Positions 28,801 to 36,209 of a DNA stretch of 64,000 nt are shown piece after piece. Below the pieces are notes generated by a model. The model saw nothing but the letters and a program-made list of their open reading frames with translations. It did not search any database and was not told where the DNA came from. Each line of letters begins with the position of its first letter. The stretch's first letter is position 1. Made by a program: the position numbers and the translations under genes. The stretch is from Kurthia massiliensis. Lineage in GTDB: Bacteria > Bacillota > Bacilli > Bacillales_A > Planococcaceae. The stretch spans positions 8,746 through 72,745 of the forward strand of contig NZ_HE611001.1 in assembly GCF_000285555.1 (NCBI RefSeq), in the 5' to 3' direction.

Positions 28801-30314
28801 AGCGATTGCGGCTTGTCTGATAATACAGCAAGCGGTGCATCGTTCCCCATTGAGCCAAGCGGATCCGTTTTCCCTTGAACGATTGGCACGATATATTTAT
28901 GCACGTCTTCGAATGTGTAGCCGAAAATTTTCTGTTGCAACAATAAATTATCAATATTTTCTGACTCTTCTTGTTGTACTGGAAGTGTCACTAAGTTTTC
29001 GTCTAACCATTGTTGATACGGTTTTGCTGTTGCCATTTCATGCTTTAATTGTTCGTCCGCAACGATGCGGCCTTCTTCTAAATCGATGAGTAGCATTTTA
29101 CCTGGACTTAAGCGGTCTTTGTAAACGACCTCTTCTTCTGTCACGTCGATAACACCGACTTCAGATGAATAAATAATATGATCATCTTTCGTCACGTAAT
29201 AACGTGCTGGACGTAAGCCGTTTCGGTCTAAAATCGCACCGATTTGTTTACCGTTCGTAAAGGCGATTGACGTTGGGCCATCCCACGGTTCCATCAATGT
29301 GCTATTGTATTGATAAAATGCTTTTTTCTCCGGTGAGATGTGTGGGTTTTCTGTCCACGGTTCTGGAATCATCATCATCGCTGCTTCAGCAAGTGAACGT
29401 CCTGCTAAGACGAAAAATTCAAATGCGTTATCGACCATCGCAGAGTCAGAACCTTCCGCATTAATAATTGGCAATAATTTTTCAAGCTCATCGCCAAATA
29501 CTTCTGAGGCAAATTTTTGCTCACGTGCTTTCATCCAGTTTGCATTACCGAGTACGGTGTTGATTTCGCCGTTATGGATAATGTAGCGGTTTGGATGGGC
29601 ACGCTCCCAAGATGGGAATGTATTCGTTGAATAACGTGAGTGGACAAGCGCGATTGCTGACTTGAAGCGTTCATCTTGTAAGTCGGTATAAAATTGTGCC
29701 ACTTCTTCAGGTGCAAGTAGCCCTTTAAAGACCATCGTTGCCGATGAGAAGCTTGGGCAATAAAATGTGAAGTTTTGTGCCTTCACCCAATTTTCAACAC
29801 GTTTACGAATCATATATAATTTACGTTCAAATGTTAAGGAATTTTGTGACGTTTCACTCGCAATAAATACTTGTCGAACGACTGGTGCTGTTTTCTGTGC
29901 TGTCTCACTTAAGTTTTCTGCGTTTGTCGGCGCTGTACGCCAGCCAATTAACGTTTGTCCTTCTTCCGCAATGATGTCGTTAAACTTCGCTTCGATTTGT
30001 GCGCGTTCAGCCTCATCATTTGTAAAGAAAAATTGACCGACACCGTATTCGCCTTTCGGTGGTAACGCCCATTCAGTCACCTGACGGAAATAGCTATCTG
30101 GAATTTGTACCATGAGCCCTGCGCCATCACCCGTTTTGCCATCGCTGCCTCGACCTGCACGGTGTTCTAATCGACATAACATTTCTAAACCTTGCACGAC
30201 GATGTTATGTGAAGGTTCATTTTTCAAACTTGCATAAAATCCAATACCACATGCATCATGCTCGAAATTCGGATCGTAAAGCCCTTTTTCTTTCAGAATA
30301 TTTTGAAACGTCAT
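25806..30314 (-). CDS. gltB: Glutamate synthase (NADPH) large subunit
   Basis: 1502 residues, the full size of the alpha subunit (named gltA in B. subtilis). The class II glutamine amidotransferase domain begins at Cys22 in EHDACGIGF, so the first 21 residues form the cleaved propeptide. A central domain follows, then the FMN-binding synthase domain with GKSNSGEGGEDPDRF, QGAKPGEGGQLPG, ISGYDGGTGASP and the 3Fe-4S cysteines in CVMMRACHLDTCPVGVATQ. The C-terminal beta-helix is rich in GAxxGEAFINGRAGERF-type repeats. It converts glutamine plus 2-oxoglutarate to two glutamates. Start ATG at 30314 after GAGGGAGGG. Confidence 0.98.
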   Translation of the reverse strand: MTFQNILKEKGLYDPNFEHDACGIGFYASLKNEPSHNIVVQGLEMLCRLEHRAGRGSDGKTGDGAGLMVQIPDSYFRQVTEWALPPKGEYGVGQFFFTNDEAERAQIEAKFNDIIAEEGQTLIGWRTAPTNAENLSETAQKTAPVVRQVFIASETSQNSLTFERKLYMIRKRVENWVKAQNFTFYCPSFSSATMVFKGLLAPEEVAQFYTDLQDERFKSAIALVHSRYSTNTFPSWERAHPNRYIIHNGEINTVLGNANWMKAREQKFASEVFGDELEKLLPIINAEGSDSAMVDNAFEFFVLAGRSLAEAAMMMIPEPWTENPHISPEKKAFYQYNSTLMEPWDGPTSIAFTNGKQIGAILDRNGLRPARYYVTKDDHIIYSSEVGVIDVTEEEVVYKDRLSPGKMLLIDLEEGRIVADEQLKHEMATAKPYQQWLDENLVTLPVQQEESENIDNLLLQQKIFGYTFEDVHKYIVPIVQGKTDPLGSMGNDAPLAVLSDKPQSLFHYFKQLFAQVTNPPIDSIREHLVTSTMTLLGKEGNILHPTAETCKRIFLQSPVLTNNQLTQLKQQTDFKSVVIDIYMTNDVASDLARIAKEADEAIATGAELIILSDRNVDVHQPMLPVLLAASSLHQHLVRVGERTQASIIVESAEVREVHHHATLIGFGVDAINPYLVYATLQQAITDGHLQFSYEEAVKRYNYASAQGVVKVMSKMGISTIQSYRGAQIFEAVGISKEVIDAHFTGTASQLGGINLQTIGEEARRRHEQAIASGDKGLPPGSEYQWRANGEHHAFNPKTIHTLQWATRKNDFGLFHQYSEMANEEHLGFLRNLLTFKQTESIPIEEVESAESIVKRFKTGAMSFGSISQEAHEALAIAMNRIGGKSNSGEGGEDPDRFTRDANGDLRRSQIKQIASGRFGVKSHYLVNANELQIKMAQGAKPGEGGQLPGNKVYPWVANVRGSTTGVGLISPPPHHDIYSIEDMAELIYDLKNANRHARISVKLVAKAGVGTIAAGVAKGAADVIVISGYDGGTGASPKTSIKHTGLPWELGLAEAHQTLMLNHLRDRVTLETDGKLMTGKDVIMAALLGAEEFGFATAPLIVLGCVMMRACHLDTCPVGVATQNPELRAKFMGSPDHVVNFMMFIAEEVREYMAKLGFRTFDELVGRTDLLEVSERAKTHWKARHLDLSKLLHQVEGPRTKQREQDHQLDQTLDLREILPRTDFAIKHASPIALTFPIKNTDRAVGTIVGSEISMQYGAVGLPEDTIKLHFEGSAGQSFGAFIPKGMTMSVDGDANDYFGKGLSGGKVIVSAPIKGSEESNVIAGNVCLYGATSGEAFINGRAGERFAVRNSGANVVVEGIGDHGLEYMTGGNVVILGDVGKNFGAGMSGGVAYVMPTNPEAFKATCNTEMIEFTTQFTQHDMELLKELLEKQVHYTDSSKAKTVLNDFANQMDRFIKVVPTDYKHMLAHIDTFEKQGLSEQEAAMKAFALVTSPKKTVSKS

Positions 30315-30337
30315 AAAAATCCCTCCCTCGTGAGTCT

Positions 30338-30366
30338 ATTTTAAATTCACAAATCCATGCAAACAA
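30338..30366 (-). promoter_or_regulatory. Promoter of gltBD
   Basis: On the minus strand TTGTTT (30366-30361), 17-nt spacer, TAAAAT (30343-30338). Located 24 nt upstream of gltB. Confidence 0.65.
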
Positions 30367-30379
30367 TATATACTTTATA

Positions 30380-30392
30380 TAGAATCAATCTA
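30380..30392. promoter_or_regulatory. Candidate GltC binding box
   Basis: TAGAATCAATCTA, an imperfect palindrome fitting the LysR T-N11-A pattern, 14 nt upstream of the gltB -35 and between the divergent gltB and gltC genes, where GltC acts in B. subtilis. Confidence 0.5.
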
Positions 30393-30421
30393 AAAAACAG
30401 ATAAATTGGAGTTGACATGCC

Positions 30422-31324
30422 TTGGAATTACGACAACTACGCTATTTCGTGGCGGTTGCTGAGCGCGAGCATATTTCAGAAGCTGCCGAAAATTTACATG
30501 TTGCACAGTCTGCTGTCAGCAGACAAATCGCCAATTTGGAGGCTGAACTAGGGACAGAATTGTTCGAACGTATCGGCCGTAATGTCAAATTAACGCCAAT
30601 CGGACATGTGTTTTTAGAACATGCCATCATCGCGTTAAAAGCGATCGACTTTGCAAAAAAACAAGTTGATGAATATTTAGACCCTGAAAAAGGGACGATT
30701 AAAATTGGTTTCCCGACAAGTTTAGCAAGCTTTCTTTTACCGACAGTTATTTCAGCTTTCAAAAAAGAACATCCAAATGTGTCGTTCCATTTACGACAAG
30801 GTTCTTACCGCTTTTTAATTAATGCGGTCAAAAATCGTGAACTGAATCTTGCCTTTTTAGGCCCTGTACCACAAAAAGATGAATTGATCGATACGAAAAT
30901 TTTATTTACAGAAAATATTTCAGCGCTCGTGCCAGAAAATCATCCACTAGCAGAGAAAAAAGAAATTCAGCTCGGTGATTTACGTAACGAAGACTTCGTA
31001 CTGTTCCCTGAACACTTTATTTTAAATAAAGTCGTTGTCGACGCGTGTAAGTCAGTTGGCTTCACGCCGAACATTTCATCCGAAGGTGAAGACATGGATG
31101 CTTTAAAAGGCCTTGTAGCGGCTGGTATCGGTATTACATTACTACCGGAGAGCGCCTTTTACGATGCAACGCCTCGTCGTACGGTTCGTTTATCATTAAT
31201 CGAACCACCGTTTACACGTAACGTCGGGGTCATTTTCCCAACCACACGCGAACTTGCACCATCTGAAGAAATTTTCTTAGATTTTGTCAGCAATTTCTTC
31301 TCACGTTTAACTCAATTTAGATAA
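30422..31324 (+). CDS. gltC: LysR-family regulator of glutamate synthase
   Basis: A 300-residue LysR-type regulator. The N-terminal winged helix-turn-helix contains ISEAAENLHVAQSAVSRQIANLE (residues about 18-40), and the effector domain begins near residue 90. Divergent to gltB, with which it shares a 107-nt control region, exactly as gltC in B. subtilis. There it activates gltAB when 2-oxoglutarate is high and glutamate low. The start is TTG at 30422 with GGAG about 10 nt upstream; no better start is seen, and the first residues MELRQLRYFVAVAE match the family. Confidence 0.93.
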   Translation: MELRQLRYFVAVAEREHISEAAENLHVAQSAVSRQIANLEAELGTELFERIGRNVKLTPIGHVFLEHAIIALKAIDFAKKQVDEYLDPEKGTIKIGFPTSLASFLLPTVISAFKKEHPNVSFHLRQGSYRFLINAVKNRELNLAFLGPVPQKDELIDTKILFTENISALVPENHPLAEKKEIQLGDLRNEDFVLFPEHFILNKVVVDACKSVGFTPNISSEGEDMDALKGLVAAGIGITLLPESAFYDATPRRTVRLSLIEPPFTRNVGVIFPTTRELAPSEEIFLDFVSNFFSRLTQFR

Positions 31325-31326
31325 CG

Positions 31327-31361
31327 AAAAAGCATCTATTCTAATGAGTAGATGCTTTTTT
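31327..31361 (+). terminator. Terminator of gltC
   Basis: AAAAAGCATCTA / TAGATGCTTTTT, 12-bp stem with a 10-nt loop, right after the gltC stop codon. Confidence 0.9.
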
Positions 31362-31409
31362 AGTGATTTTTAGAAAACGTTTACATTCACTATATATAAT
31401 AGTAGAAAC

Positions 31410-31442
31410 TAAAAAAACACCCACTGATGTGAGTGCTTTTTA
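31410..31442 (-). terminator. Terminator of metNPQ
   Basis: On the minus strand CACTCAC-ATCA-GTGGGTG followed by a run of seven T, 10 nt past the metQ stop codon. Confidence 0.85.
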
Positions 31443-31451
31443 AACCGTTCC

Positions 31452-32291
31452 TTATTTATCTACAGGAACAACTGAGCCGTCCCATTCTTCTAAAATGAAG
31501 TCTTGGATTTCTTTAGAATGTAGTACGTCTACTAATTTTTTCACTGCTTCGTTATCTTTATCTTTCGCGTTTACAGCGATGACATTTACGTAGTCAGAGT
31601 TAGAGTCTTCGATAGCGATTGAATCTTTCGTTGGTTTTAAACCTGCATCAAGTGCGTAGTTCGCATTGATCACGATTGCGTCGCCTTCGTCATTGTTGTA
31701 CGTTTGTACAAGCATTTCAGGGCTAACTTTCGCTTCGATTTTGACGTTTTTAGGGTTTTTGTCGATATCTTTAATGACTGCAGCTGTTTTATCAACACCT
31801 TCTTTTAACGTAATTAAACCGTTTACTTCAAGTAATGATAAAATACGGCCTTGCTCTGCTACAGAGTTAGAGATGATAATTGTTGCGCCATCTGGTAGCT
31901 CATCTAATGATTTATATTTTTTAGAGTATACAGCCATCGGTTCTACGTGAACACCACCAGCGCTTACGATGTCGTAATCAGGGTTGTCTTTTAATTGTTG
32001 ATCTAAGTAAGGTTGATGTTGGAAGTAGTTCGCATCAATTTCGCCTTCTGCTAAGTTTTTGTTTGGCAGTACGTAATCTTGATACTTTTTAATTTCTAAA
32101 TCAACGCCTTCTTTTTCAAGAAGTGGTTTTGCTTCTTCTAAAATTTCAGCGTGCGGTACGTTTGAAGCACCGACAACTAATTTCGTTTCTTTGTCATCAC
32201 CTGATGACGCATCATCTGAACCACATGCTGCTAAACCTAACGCTAATGATGCTGTTAATAAACTTGCGACTAATTTTTTTGAAGCTTTCAT
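31452..32291 (-). CDS. metQ: Methionine-binding lipoprotein of the MetNPQ transporter
   Basis: Substrate-binding lipoprotein on the outer face of the membrane, NlpA/MetQ family. The signal peptide ends in the lipobox LAAC with lipidated Cys23. The mature part has VGASNVPHAEILEEAKPLL, YFQHQPYLDQQL and VIVINANYALDAGL-type motifs. 279 residues from the ATG at 32291. An in-frame TTG at 32300 is too close to the AAAGGGGA ribosome site to be used. Last gene of the SAM-riboswitch operon, 46 nt after metP. Confidence 0.95.
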   Translation of the reverse strand: MKASKKLVASLLTASLALGLAACGSDDASSGDDKETKLVVGASNVPHAEILEEAKPLLEKEGVDLEIKKYQDYVLPNKNLAEGEIDANYFQHQPYLDQQLKDNPDYDIVSAGGVHVEPMAVYSKKYKSLDELPDGATIIISNSVAEQGRILSLLEVNGLITLKEGVDKTAAVIKDIDKNPKNVKIEAKVSPEMLVQTYNNDEGDAIVINANYALDAGLKPTKDSIAIEDSNSDYVNVIAVNAKDKDNEAVKKLVDVLHSKEIQDFILEEWDGSVVPVDK

Positions 32292-32337
32292 AAATCTCAA
32301 TCCCCTTTTCTATCTTTATATTTGATATGCTTGCGCA

Positions 32338-33006
32338 TTATCTTTTATCAATTTTTGCTGTAAAGAAGTCACCGATAAATTGGATAATGAAGACGATGAC
32401 TAAAATTAAAATCGTTGCCATTAATGTGACATCGTTACGACCGCGTTGGAAACCGTCCATAAATGCTAAGTTCCCTAAACCACCCGCACCGATGACACCA
32501 GCCATCGCTGTGTAACCGACAAGGGCAACCGCTGTTACTGTAATACCTGAAATTAGTGCTGGTAATGATTCTGGAATCAATACTTTTGAAATGATTGTCC
32601 ACGTTTTGGCACCCATTGAGCGAGATGCTTCAATGACGCCTTTATCAATTTCGCGTAAAGCGATTAATACCATACGTGCATAGAATGGTGCCGCACCGAT
32701 CACAAGTGCTGGTAGTGCAGCGTTCGCGCCTAACATTGTGCCTAATAACCACTTTGTAAATGGAATTAATAGGATTACTAAAATAATGAATGGAATCGAA
32801 CGGAATACGTTCACGAATGCACCTGTTAACCAGTTCGCAATTTTATTGGCCCACAGTTGATGTGGACTCGTTAAAAATAGGACGACGCCTAATACTAAAC
32901 CGATAATAAACGTTAATACCGTTGAGATAGCAGTCATATATAGTGTTTCTTGCGTTGCTAACCACATTGCATCCCAATCGACATTCGGAAATAAATTAGT
33001 GAACAT
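32338..33006 (-). CDS. metP: Methionine ABC transporter permease
   Basis: 222-residue inner-membrane permease with about five helices (MetI/MetP family). The EAA loop that contacts the ATPase is ALREIDKGVIEASRSMGAKTWTII (about residues 135-160), and GAGGLGNLAF lies near the C-terminus. ATG at 33006 overlaps the 3' end of metN by 11 nt, so the two are translationally coupled. Confidence 0.95.
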   Translation of the reverse strand: MFTNLFPNVDWDAMWLATQETLYMTAISTVLTFIIGLVLGVVLFLTSPHQLWANKIANWLTGAFVNVFRSIPFIILVILLIPFTKWLLGTMLGANAALPALVIGAAPFYARMVLIALREIDKGVIEASRSMGAKTWTIISKVLIPESLPALISGITVTAVALVGYTAMAGVIGAGGLGNLAFMDGFQRGRNDVTLMATILILVIVFIIQFIGDFFTAKIDKR

Positions 33007-34027
33007 CGCTAATCACCTCCGACTTAATACCTTTGTTTGCTAAATATTGAATCGCATCTTGCACGTCTTTTTCCGCCCCTGTTAGTTGAACGATTAACGT
33101 TCCGTAAGGGCCACTTTTCGTCGGTGAAATGTTCCCGTGAATAATGTTGACGTCTACCGCAAATGTGCGAATAATTTCTGTAATGACCGGTTGCTCCGCT
33201 TGATCGCCGACGAAGAACAATTTAATTAGTTCACCTTCGCGGTAATCTTCTAGCATTTGTGCGATTGACTCTTTTTGACCGGTTGATGTCGCCTGCGATA
33301 CGAAACGTTTCGTAATCGGCGCTTGTGGGTTTTGGAAGACGTCTAATACGTTTCCTTGCTCAACGACTTTCCCTGTTTCCATGACTGCAACACGATGACA
33401 AATTTTTCTGATGACGTGCATTTCATGTGTAATGAGTACGATCGTTAACCCGAGTTTTTCATTAATATTAACGAGTAAATCTAAAATCGCATCTGTCGTC
33501 TCTGGGTCAAGCGCAGATGTCGCTTCATCACAAAGTAACACTTTCGGATTGTTCGCTAACGCGCGGGCAATACCGACACGCTGCTTTTGACCACCTGAAA
33601 GTTGTGATGGATACGCATCATCGCGTCCTTCTAATCCGACAAGTGCAATTAATTCTTTAACGCGTTTTGCACGTTCTGATTTTTTCACACCCGCAATTTC
33701 TAATGGAAATGCGATGTTTTCTGCGACTGTACGTGACCATAAAAGATTGAAATGTTGGAACACCATACTAATACCGTGACGCGCATTACGTAATGCTGCG
33801 CCGCGTGCACTTGAGATGTTCACGCCATTTACTTCTACGAGTCCATCTGTCGGCTTTTCTAAACCGTTAAGCAGGCGAATCATCGTACTTTTACCTGCGC
33901 CACTGTAACCGATAATGCCAAAGATTTCGCTATCTTGGATTGTTAAATTCACATTATCGACAGCAGTTAGAGAACCGTTCGCTGTTTTATATTGTTTCGA
34001 TACATTTTCTAACCGAATCACTGTCAT
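32996..34027 (-). CDS. metN: Methionine ABC transporter ATPase
   Basis: 343-residue ATPase. Walker A GYSGAGKST, Q-loop VFQHFNLL, signature LSGGQKQRVGIARAL, Walker B VLLCDEATSALDP, switch His in LITHEMHVI. The C-terminal NIL domain (about 265-343) binds methionine and mediates trans-inhibition in characterised homologues. First gene of the metNPQ operon, behind a SAM-I riboswitch leader of roughly 250 nt. Confidence 0.96.
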   Translation of the reverse strand: MTVIRLENVSKQYKTANGSLTAVDNVNLTIQDSEIFGIIGYSGAGKSTMIRLLNGLEKPTDGLVEVNGVNISSARGAALRNARHGISMVFQHFNLLWSRTVAENIAFPLEIAGVKKSERAKRVKELIALVGLEGRDDAYPSQLSGGQKQRVGIARALANNPKVLLCDEATSALDPETTDAILDLLVNINEKLGLTIVLITHEMHVIRKICHRVAVMETGKVVEQGNVLDVFQNPQAPITKRFVSQATSTGQKESIAQMLEDYREGELIKLFFVGDQAEQPVITEIIRTFAVDVNIIHGNISPTKSGPYGTLIVQLTGAEKDVQDAIQYLANKGIKSEVISDVH

Positions 34028-34112
34028 TCCACCTTATTCTAAAACTTTTGAAATCTCAGACTATTAAATCTAGTTCCTGTCATTTTATAATGACTTTCCG
34101 TTTTTAGCAATA

Positions 34113-34150
34113 AATAAAAACCCTTCTGCAAAGAATAAGCAGAAGGGTTT
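34113..34150 (-). terminator. Riboswitch-controlled terminator before metN
   Basis: On the minus strand AAACCCTTCTGC-N9-GCAGAAGGGTTT followed by TTATT. It is the expression platform of the S-box leader just upstream. Confidence 0.92.
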
Positions 34151-34157
34151 AACATAT

Positions 34158-34280
34158 CGTGTCAAACCGTTCTCTCATCTTTCAAAGTAAAACTTTGTGT
34201 GACTTGGCACCTTATCATATAACATGACGGTTGCCGGGTTTCATAGGGCACTTCCCTCCACCTCTCTCAATAAGAGTAAC
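34158..34280 (-). ncRNA. SAM-I (S-box) riboswitch
   Basis: On the minus strand the leader shows the S-box landmarks in order: CTCTTATTGAGAG P1-type start, GAGGTGGAGGGA, CCCTATGAAACCCGGCAACC, GGTGCCAA, and AGATGAGAG closing strand. A terminator follows about 20 nt later. SAM binding should favour the terminator and shut off metNPQ. Confidence 0.95.
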
Positions 34281-34289
34281 GACATAATT

Positions 34290-34318
34290 TGTATATTTAT
34301 TTGATGTATTTACTTTAA
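34290..34318 (-). promoter_or_regulatory. Promoter of the metNPQ operon
   Basis: On the minus strand TTAAAG (34318-34313), 17-nt spacer, TATACA (34295-34290), just upstream of the S-box leader. It begins 14 nt past the yusE-like stop codon; no terminator is seen between. Confidence 0.55.
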
Positions 34319-34331
34319 CATTCTGATTTTT

Positions 34332-34646
34332 TTACGTCAATGACTTATTTAAAATTTTTTCATACAAATTTGGTACGGATTGAAAAGCATACACTTTTTC
34401 ACGCACTTTTCCGTTTTCAGAAATAAGTAAACACGGCACACTTTCAATTTGATAATCGTAAGCGATTTGTTCGATATAATTTAAATTTGCTTTTCCCATC
34501 GGTACGTTCGGAATGACTTTTTCCGTTACGTCCATCATTTTAGAAGCAACAGCACACGTACCACACATCGGTGTATATAAATAAAACGCTGTCACGTCAT
34601 GCGTTGCTTTTTGTTGCTCCCACTCTTCACGAGACCATTCGTTCAT
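34332..34646 (-). CDS. Thioredoxin-like protein (YusE type)
   Basis: 104-residue cytoplasmic thioredoxin-fold protein with active site CGTC in YLYTPMCGTCAVASKMM (about residues 28-31) and the cis-proline motif SVPCLLI near residue 74. CGTC differs from the usual CGPC. It matches B. subtilis yusE, adjacent to yusF, and lies 12 nt downstream of the Toprim gene, so the two share a transcript. The redox partner is unknown. Confidence 0.88.
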   Translation of the reverse strand: MNEWSREEWEQQKATHDVTAFYLYTPMCGTCAVASKMMDVTEKVIPNVPMGKANLNYIEQIAYDYQIESVPCLLISENGKVREKVYAFQSVPNLYEKILNKSLT

Positions 34647-34658
34647 GTAGTTCAGTCC

Positions 34659-35003
34659 TTATCTTGTTAAATACGCGGGGTTCACTTGAAAATTTGCATT
34701 TGCTAAAATGTAGGCTAAATATTCATATGGTGTATGTTCAACTTGCTTGTATTCGCGACGCGTGTATAAATGCTCAGCTGTCGGATAATACTGTTTGACG
34801 AGCTGACGAGATTTTTCACCGGAATGATCGGCATCAAACAATACGTAAAGATCGTTATCTTCATACGGTTCGAGCAATTCATCTAGACGATCTACGCTAA
34901 TCGTACCGTTCGTACAAATGATATCTACCGGTTCATTTAATACGGGTAAAATCCGTAACTTATCTTGTCGGCCTTCGACAATCAATACTTTTTCTGTCAT
35001 CAT
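34659..35003 (-). CDS. Toprim-domain protein (YusF type)
   Basis: 114-residue small Toprim protein. EKVLIVEGRQDK carries the catalytic-type Glu, and YVLFDADHSGEKSRQLV carries the DxD motif. Free-standing small Toprim proteins are related to RNase M5 and primase folds, but this one has no known function. ATG at 35003 (next to a second ATG at 35000) follows GGAGGTGG. It matches B. subtilis yusF. Confidence 0.88.
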   Translation of the reverse strand: MMTEKVLIVEGRQDKLRILPVLNEPVDIICTNGTISVDRLDELLEPYEDNDLYVLFDADHSGEKSRQLVKQYYPTAEHLYTRREYKQVEHTPYEYLAYILANANFQVNPAYLTR

Positions 35004-35083
35004 ATGCGCCACCTCCAAAAGCTTCCCCGTCTTATACTTTAGTTATATCATAGTCGTTGTATACAGCCTATAAAAATGCTCGC

Positions 35084-35117
35084 AAAAAAAGAGACTGAGG
35101 TAAGCTCAGTCTCTTCG
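35084..35117 (-). terminator. Terminator of gcvH
   Basis: On the minus strand AGAGACTGAG-CTTAC-CTCAGTCTCT followed by a run of T, 12 nt past the gcvH stop codon. Confidence 0.92.
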
Positions 35118-35129
35118 TATATCATATGA

Positions 35130-35510
35130 TTATTCAGCGATTGCATCTTTGTATTGATCAGCTGTTAATAAAGCTTCTACGTCGGCTTCGTTTGCTGGTT
35201 CAATAACAACCATCCATGCTTGTTCGTATGGAGATTCGTTTACTAATTCTGGTGCATCTTCTAACGCTTCGTTTACTTCTAATACTTTACCAGCGATTGG
35301 TAAATATAGTTCAGAAACAGTTTTTACTGATTCAACGCTACCGAAAGAATCGCCCGCTGCGATTTCATCACCTACTGCAGGTAGTTCAACGAATACGATA
35401 TCGCCTAGTTCTGATTGTGCAAATTCTGTAATACCGATTACTGCTTTACCGTCTTCTAATTTAACCCATTCGTGATCTTCTGTGTAACGTAAATTTGTTG
35501 GAACGCTCAT
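35130..35510 (-). CDS. gcvH: Glycine cleavage system H protein
   Basis: 126-residue lipoyl carrier protein. The lipoylation lysine lies in [15 protein letters not shown] (about residue 63). It shuttles the aminomethyl group between P, T and L proteins, and in B. subtilis also acts as the intermediate in lipoate transfer to 2-oxoacid dehydrogenases. P and T proteins are not in the window. Start ATG at 35510. Monocistronic with a terminator, as in the yusG-gcvH-yusI region of B. subtilis. LipA, encoded at 13290-14216, should modify it. Confidence 0.97.
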   Translation of the reverse strand: MSVPTNLRYTEDHEWVKLEDGKAVIGITEFAQSELGDIVFVELPAVGDEIAAGDSFGSVESVKTVSELYLPIAGKVLEVNEALEDAPELVNESPYEQAWMVVIEPANEADVEALLTADQYKDAIAE

Positions 35511-35655
35511 TGTTCATTTCCCCCCGTGTATGTAAATTACATGTTTATTGTGTCACGTTTTTAGGCGTCTGACAAGTGTATTTCCGAACTTTGTAAAGGT
35601 CATACATCTTGATATAATAGCGTTTAGCACACTTTTTGAACGCCTATATTGGACA

Positions 35656-36012
35656 CTATTTCCATGAATCTACGAATTCTTGCTCTTTAAAGCCTAAAGT
35701 TACTTTTTTACCGTCCGTTGTGAGAGGACGTTTAATTAACATACCATCTGATGCTAAAAGTGATAATTGTTCGTCTTCTGACATATTTGCTAGCTTATCT
35801 TTTAAGCCTAATTCACGATATTTCATACCAGACGTGTTAAAAAACTTTTTCAGTGGTAAACCGCTTGCTTCGTAAAAGCTTTTTAATTGTTCTTTCGTCG
35901 GCGTTTCAACCGTAATGTCGTGTGCGTCAAAAGCAATGCCTTGTTCCGTCATCCATTTTGATGCTTTTTTACATGTCGTACATTTTGGATAATGATAAAA
36001 CTGAATCGTCAT
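35656..36012 (-). CDS. ArsC/Spx-family protein (YusI type)
   Basis: 118-residue protein of the ArsC/Spx fold. N-terminal MTIQFYHYPKCTTCKKASKW has a CTTC redox pair as in Spx/YusI, and LPLKKFFNTSGMKYRELGLKD plus LIKRPLTTDGKKVTLGF give the family core. It may be a regulator that contacts RNA polymerase (Spx-like) or a thiol reductase; the sequence does not decide. The ATG at 36012 follows GAGGAGGGG, so the longer frame to 36087 is not used. The position next to gcvH and fadE is that of yusI. Confidence 0.9.
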   Translation of the reverse strand: MTIQFYHYPKCTTCKKASKWMTEQGIAFDAHDITVETPTKEQLKSFYEASGLPLKKFFNTSGMKYRELGLKDKLANMSEDEQLSLLASDGMLIKRPLTTDGKKVTLGFKEQEFVDSWK

Positions 36013-36095
36013 ATCGCCCCTCCTCATTTTCTTATATTGTATAGACAATTCATTGCCTTTGCAAATAGAAACTGAATGGATGTTCACAACTATAC

Positions 36096-36128
36096 AAAAA
36101 AGAGATAACGCGTAACCGTCATCTCTTT
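36096..36128 (-). terminator. Terminator of fadNAE
   Basis: On the minus strand AGAGAT...ATCTCT with an inner GACGG/GCGTT-type partial pairing and TTTTTTG, about 82 nt past the fadE stop codon. Confidence 0.75.
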
Positions 36129-36174
36129 CTGTTTACATGGCCTACAGTAATATGGGAGTATTGTGTAGTTTTCA

Positions 36175-36202
36175 CGGGTAAAGCCTCTTACTTCTTTACC
36201 CG
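36175..36202. repeat. Inverted repeat downstream of fadE
   Basis: CGGGTAAAG / CTTTACCCG, 9-bp perfect arms with a 10-nt loop, between the fadE stop codon and the real terminator. No T run follows, so it is not a terminator; it could be a 3' stabilising hairpin or protein site. Confidence 0.6.
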
Positions 36203-36209
36203 AGTGATA

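Noticed and set aside
31371-31386. cre-like sequence TAGAAAACGTTTACAT
   Set aside because: It fits the CcpA consensus with one mismatch, but it lies between two convergent terminators (gltC and metNPQ) with no promoter or gene to control.
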